Positions 60,650-64,000 of a DNA stretch of 64,000 nt are shown here, in pieces; position 1 is the first letter of the stretch, and each line of letters opens with the position of its first letter. The notes under the pieces were generated by a model that was given only the letters and a program-made list of their open reading frames with translations, did not search any database and was not told where the DNA came from. Position numbers and translations under genes: made by a program. Origin of the DNA: Labia minor (taxonomy: Eukaryota; Arthropoda; Insecta; Dermaptera; Spongiphoridae); assembly GCA_963082975.1 (NCBI GenBank), contig OY720346.1, forward strand, positions 35,367,787-35,431,786, read 5' to 3'.

Positions 60650-61232
60650 ATTTTATACAAAATTTTATCTTATCCTTATAAATATTTTTCCTTTAAAATC
60701 TAAGTATGTTTACAAAATGAATAATATTGTGTACATAAATACCAATATCGACTTTTCAAACTTCCATTCAATTTAATATAGGTATCTTAAAACTAATAAA
60801 ACAAACATTTCTCATTTGGATATATTGTGGCTGTTTTGATGTTGCTTTTGATAATGTTTATATTCTATTTATTTGTTATAATTTCTAAATAAATATTAAA
60901 ATAACCAGATAAACAATCAATCCTCCAAATTAGTAATAAAATCTAATATCTATCGTATTCTATCTTGAATTATTTATTTAGGTAAATGGCATACCTTTAA
61001 CCACAATTGTGCATTACAAACGAATTAATTGAATAATAATAATAAATATAAAATAATAAAATTTCAGACAAGAAAATAAAAACAAAATTTCAAAAACAAA
61101 AATAAGTCTTATGTTTGTCTATTAACACAAACCTTAAAACCTTTTGAAAAAATGTAATAAGTTTGAATAAAATTAGCAATTTTTATTTTAGTAGAACTGT
61201 TTAATTAATACCTATATTTTATTATCATATTC
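60650..61232. other. AT-rich stretch, nothing recognised
   Basis: No recognised feature. Confidence 0.5.
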
Positions 61233-61240
61233 ATCTAAAG

Positions 61241-61721
61241 TAGTGATTCCCAAAGTGGTTCCTGGGAACATTCAGTGGGTCCTTTGAAAATTAAAATCGA
61301 TTTGGAGGTCCCTTAACATCAGGGGGTCTGCACAAGGTTTAATAAAAATAAATAATTTGTGTCACATTCTTATTAATATGAAAATAAAATAAATAACAAT
61401 GAATAATTATTAGAAATTTTTACGTCCTGAGCAAAATATAAATGTAGATAGATAGATGCATACAATACGGTAGCGTTCCAAAACCAACCCAGCGATCTCT
61501 TCTCTTTCTTTTCCATGGATGGAAACATGACAGCACAAGTAAAAATATATTTAAAATTAAAAATAAATTAATATACTTACATATATTAACTAAAATAATT
61601 TTTAATAAATTCGTTTTTTTGAAACGTGAGTCGAGCGTGGTTTTTCACTCAGGGTCCATGGGAAAGGTTTTTTTTTACTATAAAATGGGATCCGTGGGCC
61701 AAAAGAGTTTGGGAAACACTG
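61241..61721. mobile_element. hAT MITE, second of two related copies
   Basis: Ends TAGTGATTCCCAAAGTGG and (reversed right end) CAGTGTTTCCCAAACTCTTT. Flanking 8-mers are ATCTAAAG (61233-61240) and ATCTAAAC (61722-61729). Reverse-orientation relative of 18478-18844, sharing the GGTCCC and TTTTACGTCCTGAGCAAAAT regions. Confidence 0.82.
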
Positions 61722-61899
61722 ATCTAAACCGACTTCTTTCTCAATTAGTCCATGTGATGATAATCCCCACATTGGCTATTTTCCAATTGATATCACCGTA
61801 AATAAATATTTCCACAATTCCACGACGGGTATCGTCAAACGTAAATAACCTCGGCTGCCAACCATCGCTTCAGTAAATGATCTGAAGTTGCTACAAATA

Positions 61900-62400
61900 C
61901 TGTTTTCACTCAACTCACAGGCAGCAAAAAGTGCACCAAAGAAGCTATAGTACTTGAGTGAAGAACTCATTGCACTGTCGGTTTTTGACAGAGATGTTGC
62001 TACCCAGGAGAAAAAGTTGATGGTTTCAGCACTTCAAAAACCACCACTTCAAGATCCACCAAAGCGAATAACAGTTGACATCACCAAGATCAATGAAATG
62101 CAGTTACATGACTTTGTGACGATGAATTCAAAGAAGTTTTTTGACTAGTTGTCAATTCCCGATTCATTTCTGCAAACGGATCCAGAGACATGGATATTGA
62201 ACCCGGACTATTTGAAGGCTAATGAAGTTATACGTGCTATGCGGATAACAAATGACACTGCAAAGAGAGGTATTGCTATGGTACAGGAATACAGTGGTCT
62301 ACTGACTAAAATTGAAGAACAAACAGTTTATTTTACAAGTTGTTGCTGAGCATCGAAAGCTTTCTCCTGACAGTAACAACACCACTATATTTCAGGGACT
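61900..62400 (+). pseudogene. decayed coding sequence of unrecognised family
   Basis: A frame from 61954 reads LIALSVFDRDVATQEKKLMV, then KRITVDITKINEMQLHDFV, to a TAG at 62146-62148. The same frame continues LSIPDSFLQTDPETWILNPD and IRAMRITNDTAKRGIAMVQE. After a shift near 62330 another frame gives VVAEHRKLSPDSNNTT. The codon pattern looks like genuine protein broken by one stop and one frameshift. It faintly recalls uncharacterised proteins, possibly transposon-encoded, that are repeated in invertebrate genomes; I cannot name the family. Start and ends are uncertain. Confidence 0.6.
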
Positions 62401-63199
62401 TTCTCCATCTACAAGTCTACCATCAGCCAAATGAATGGTATATGAATAATAACTTGATTTCATTTGTTGTAGTAACTAACAGTTCTGACAATTTTCACTT
62501 TTGTGACTATATTTTAATTTATAAAGATATATAATAAACTAAATTATGTAATTATATAAATAAATACTTTATTATATACTCTGTCGAATAATTTATTTTT
62601 TTAATCAATTTCAAAGAATTCCTCTGGTATGTCAAAAAGCTTTTAAAGTAATGTTTAAATTCAATTCAATCTTAATAATAATTGGACATTTAATCAAAAC
62701 ATGACATTATATGAAGTACACAAAGGCGTTTTCATTATTTAGGAGATATTATGAGAGAAAATACAATGTCTTAATTTTTATCTATTTAAAATCAATAGTT
62801 TTCTCGATTGATTAATTTTTGTATTATTCTGTAATATTATATTTCTCTTATTTTTCACTATATTCACTATGTTGGCATATTGTTTCAATTTTTTCAAAAT
62901 TTTATTATAATATATATCGTATATAATTGAGTGGCTGAAAAAATTAGATAATTTTTATTGTTTTTTAATTAATATATTTGAAACTTCATTGGAGTTGTGT
63001 ACAGGTGTCCACATGAATATTCTATTCTTTTGCATTTATTCATGATACGTCATGTACTTGTTTTCAAAGCAGAAAGTAAAATTTTTACACCCTAGTAAGT
63101 TTAAGTATATTATTTCCAGCTAATAAATTGGTATTCTTTAGTTGAATTAACATTTAGATAAAATAAATAATTAATATTTATATTTTTAAAAGAACCAAC
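62401..63199. other. AT-rich stretch, nothing recognised
   Basis: No recognised feature. Confidence 0.5.
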
Positions 63200-63207
63200 C
63201 TAACTAT

Positions 63208-63405
63208 ACCAAACGTCCCGTTTTTCCGGGATTGTCCTGTTTTTAGGTCCTCTGTCCCGGCGTCCCGAAAAAGTCTTCGGCACAGCCTATTGTCCCGTTT
63301 TTTTAAATATTTAGATTTCGTACTTTTTTCAAAATTTTTTCAATTTGGTTCTAATAAAAAGGTAAACCGTTTGTTCCGGTTTGCTGTTTTCGAAATATGG
63401 TCACC
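63208..63405. mobile_element. small hAT-like element
   Basis: A 198-bp segment with repeated GTCCCG/TGTCCCG words, flanked by CTAACTAT at 63200-63207 and 63406-63413. The right end reversed is GGGTGACCATATTTCGAAAA. The left starts ACCAAACGTCCCG, as if the first few bases of the terminal repeat were lost. Non-autonomous. Confidence 0.7.
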
Positions 63406-63413
63406 CTAACTAT

Positions 63414-64000
63414 ATATATTATATACTTCTACAAGGTTTGTTTTTTAAATTTTTAATGCACGAACATAGAGTGCACCACTAATCAAACATCAGTACTAAA
63501 AATTAATCTCTAGATTTAGTTAACTTAAATACAAAGTTTCAGTGCGATACATGTAATTCTATAGTCATACAAATATTGTTATTCAATATATTTAGGTCAA
63601 CTAGATAAGTATGTTAATTTTTAGTACTAACATTTGATTAATGATGTTATGTTAAATCTATGTTAAAGTACGAACTTAAAAGACAACCTTAGTAATTCAT
63701 AAATTAAAAATATTCTTAAATACTTTTGAATTATTGGTTATAAAGTAAAATTAAATAATTTTATTACATAACTTGAATAATCCTAATATAAAATAATTTT
63801 ACATTTTTTTAATAAAAGAATTTAAGTTTCCACTCTTATGATATAATTTTCTAAAATTATATGTTTCTCAATTAACAATATCTTCTAAACATATTTCTAT
63901 ATACGTAAATTATTCTATAGAATTTTATAACTGAAGTAAAACACACACTACGTATAAGTTTTAATGGTAAAATTTTGAATCAATAAAAAAAAGACTAATC
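63414..64000. other. AT-rich stretch, nothing recognised
   Basis: No recognised feature to the window end. Confidence 0.5.

Overview
This window looks like intergenic or intronic DNA from an animal nuclear genome, most likely an arthropod (inference). It is very AT-rich, has no operon structure and few long open frames, and I recognise no complete host gene. Nearly everything identifiable is transposable-element DNA: a Jockey-type LINE, an RTE-type LINE, GATA-tailed LINEs, mariner, pogo-like, piggyBac, hAT and MULE remnants, and several Helitron or Helentron-like families. The only long intact coding sequence is one 992-residue LINE protein at 56307-59285.

Layout. 1-63 is the tail of a hAT element. 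721-1332 is the first copy of family A, a DINE-1-like element that recurs at about 6.96, 11.67, 12.82, 14.69, 24.08, 32.31, 41.05, 52.21 and 52.85 kb. 2241-2539, 8987-9607, 18478-18844, 29218-29454, 45389-45831, 61241-61721 and 63208-63405 are hAT-type elements with 8-bp target duplications. 4.78-5.65 kb holds a tRNA-like sequence and a repeated palindromic motif. 8.7-9.72 kb is a Jockey-type LINE split by a hAT. 10.77-11.5 kb is a mariner pseudogene. 12.54-13.77 kb is a decayed LINE on the minus strand. 19.94-20.87 kb is a pogo-like element with a transposase zinc-finger remnant. 21.84-23.14 kb is an inverted-repeat element containing a long hairpin. Family B, with a GT-repeat core, occurs at 15.3, 23.9-25.3, 26.5, 30.6, 35.7, 48.5-49.1 and 55.0-59.4 kb. 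35.1-35.7 kb is a MULE transposase remnant and 38.87-39.6 kb a hAT transposase remnant. 39767-42259 is a Helitron (family C) carrying a LINE. 46639-48086 is a piggyBac deletion derivative. 49.64-50.69 kb is a second copy of the LINE-carrying Helitron. 55421-59299 is the apparently full-length RTE-type LINE. 59.64-60.65 kb is a stand-alone decayed GATA-tailed LINE.

How the parts relate. The value of the window is its insertion stratigraphy. Family A sits in a LINE (12.8 kb), in family B (24.1 kb) and in Helitron C (41.05 kb). A perfect 72-bp inverted-repeat element sits inside the 24.1-kb family A copy. The intact LINE sits inside family B with an 11-bp duplication. A GATA-tailed LINE with a 15-bp duplication is carried at the same site in two Helitron copies. 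Families A and B and Helitron C also share a core layout of short G/T-rich repeats followed by a conserved GATGAAATTTGGTA-like block.
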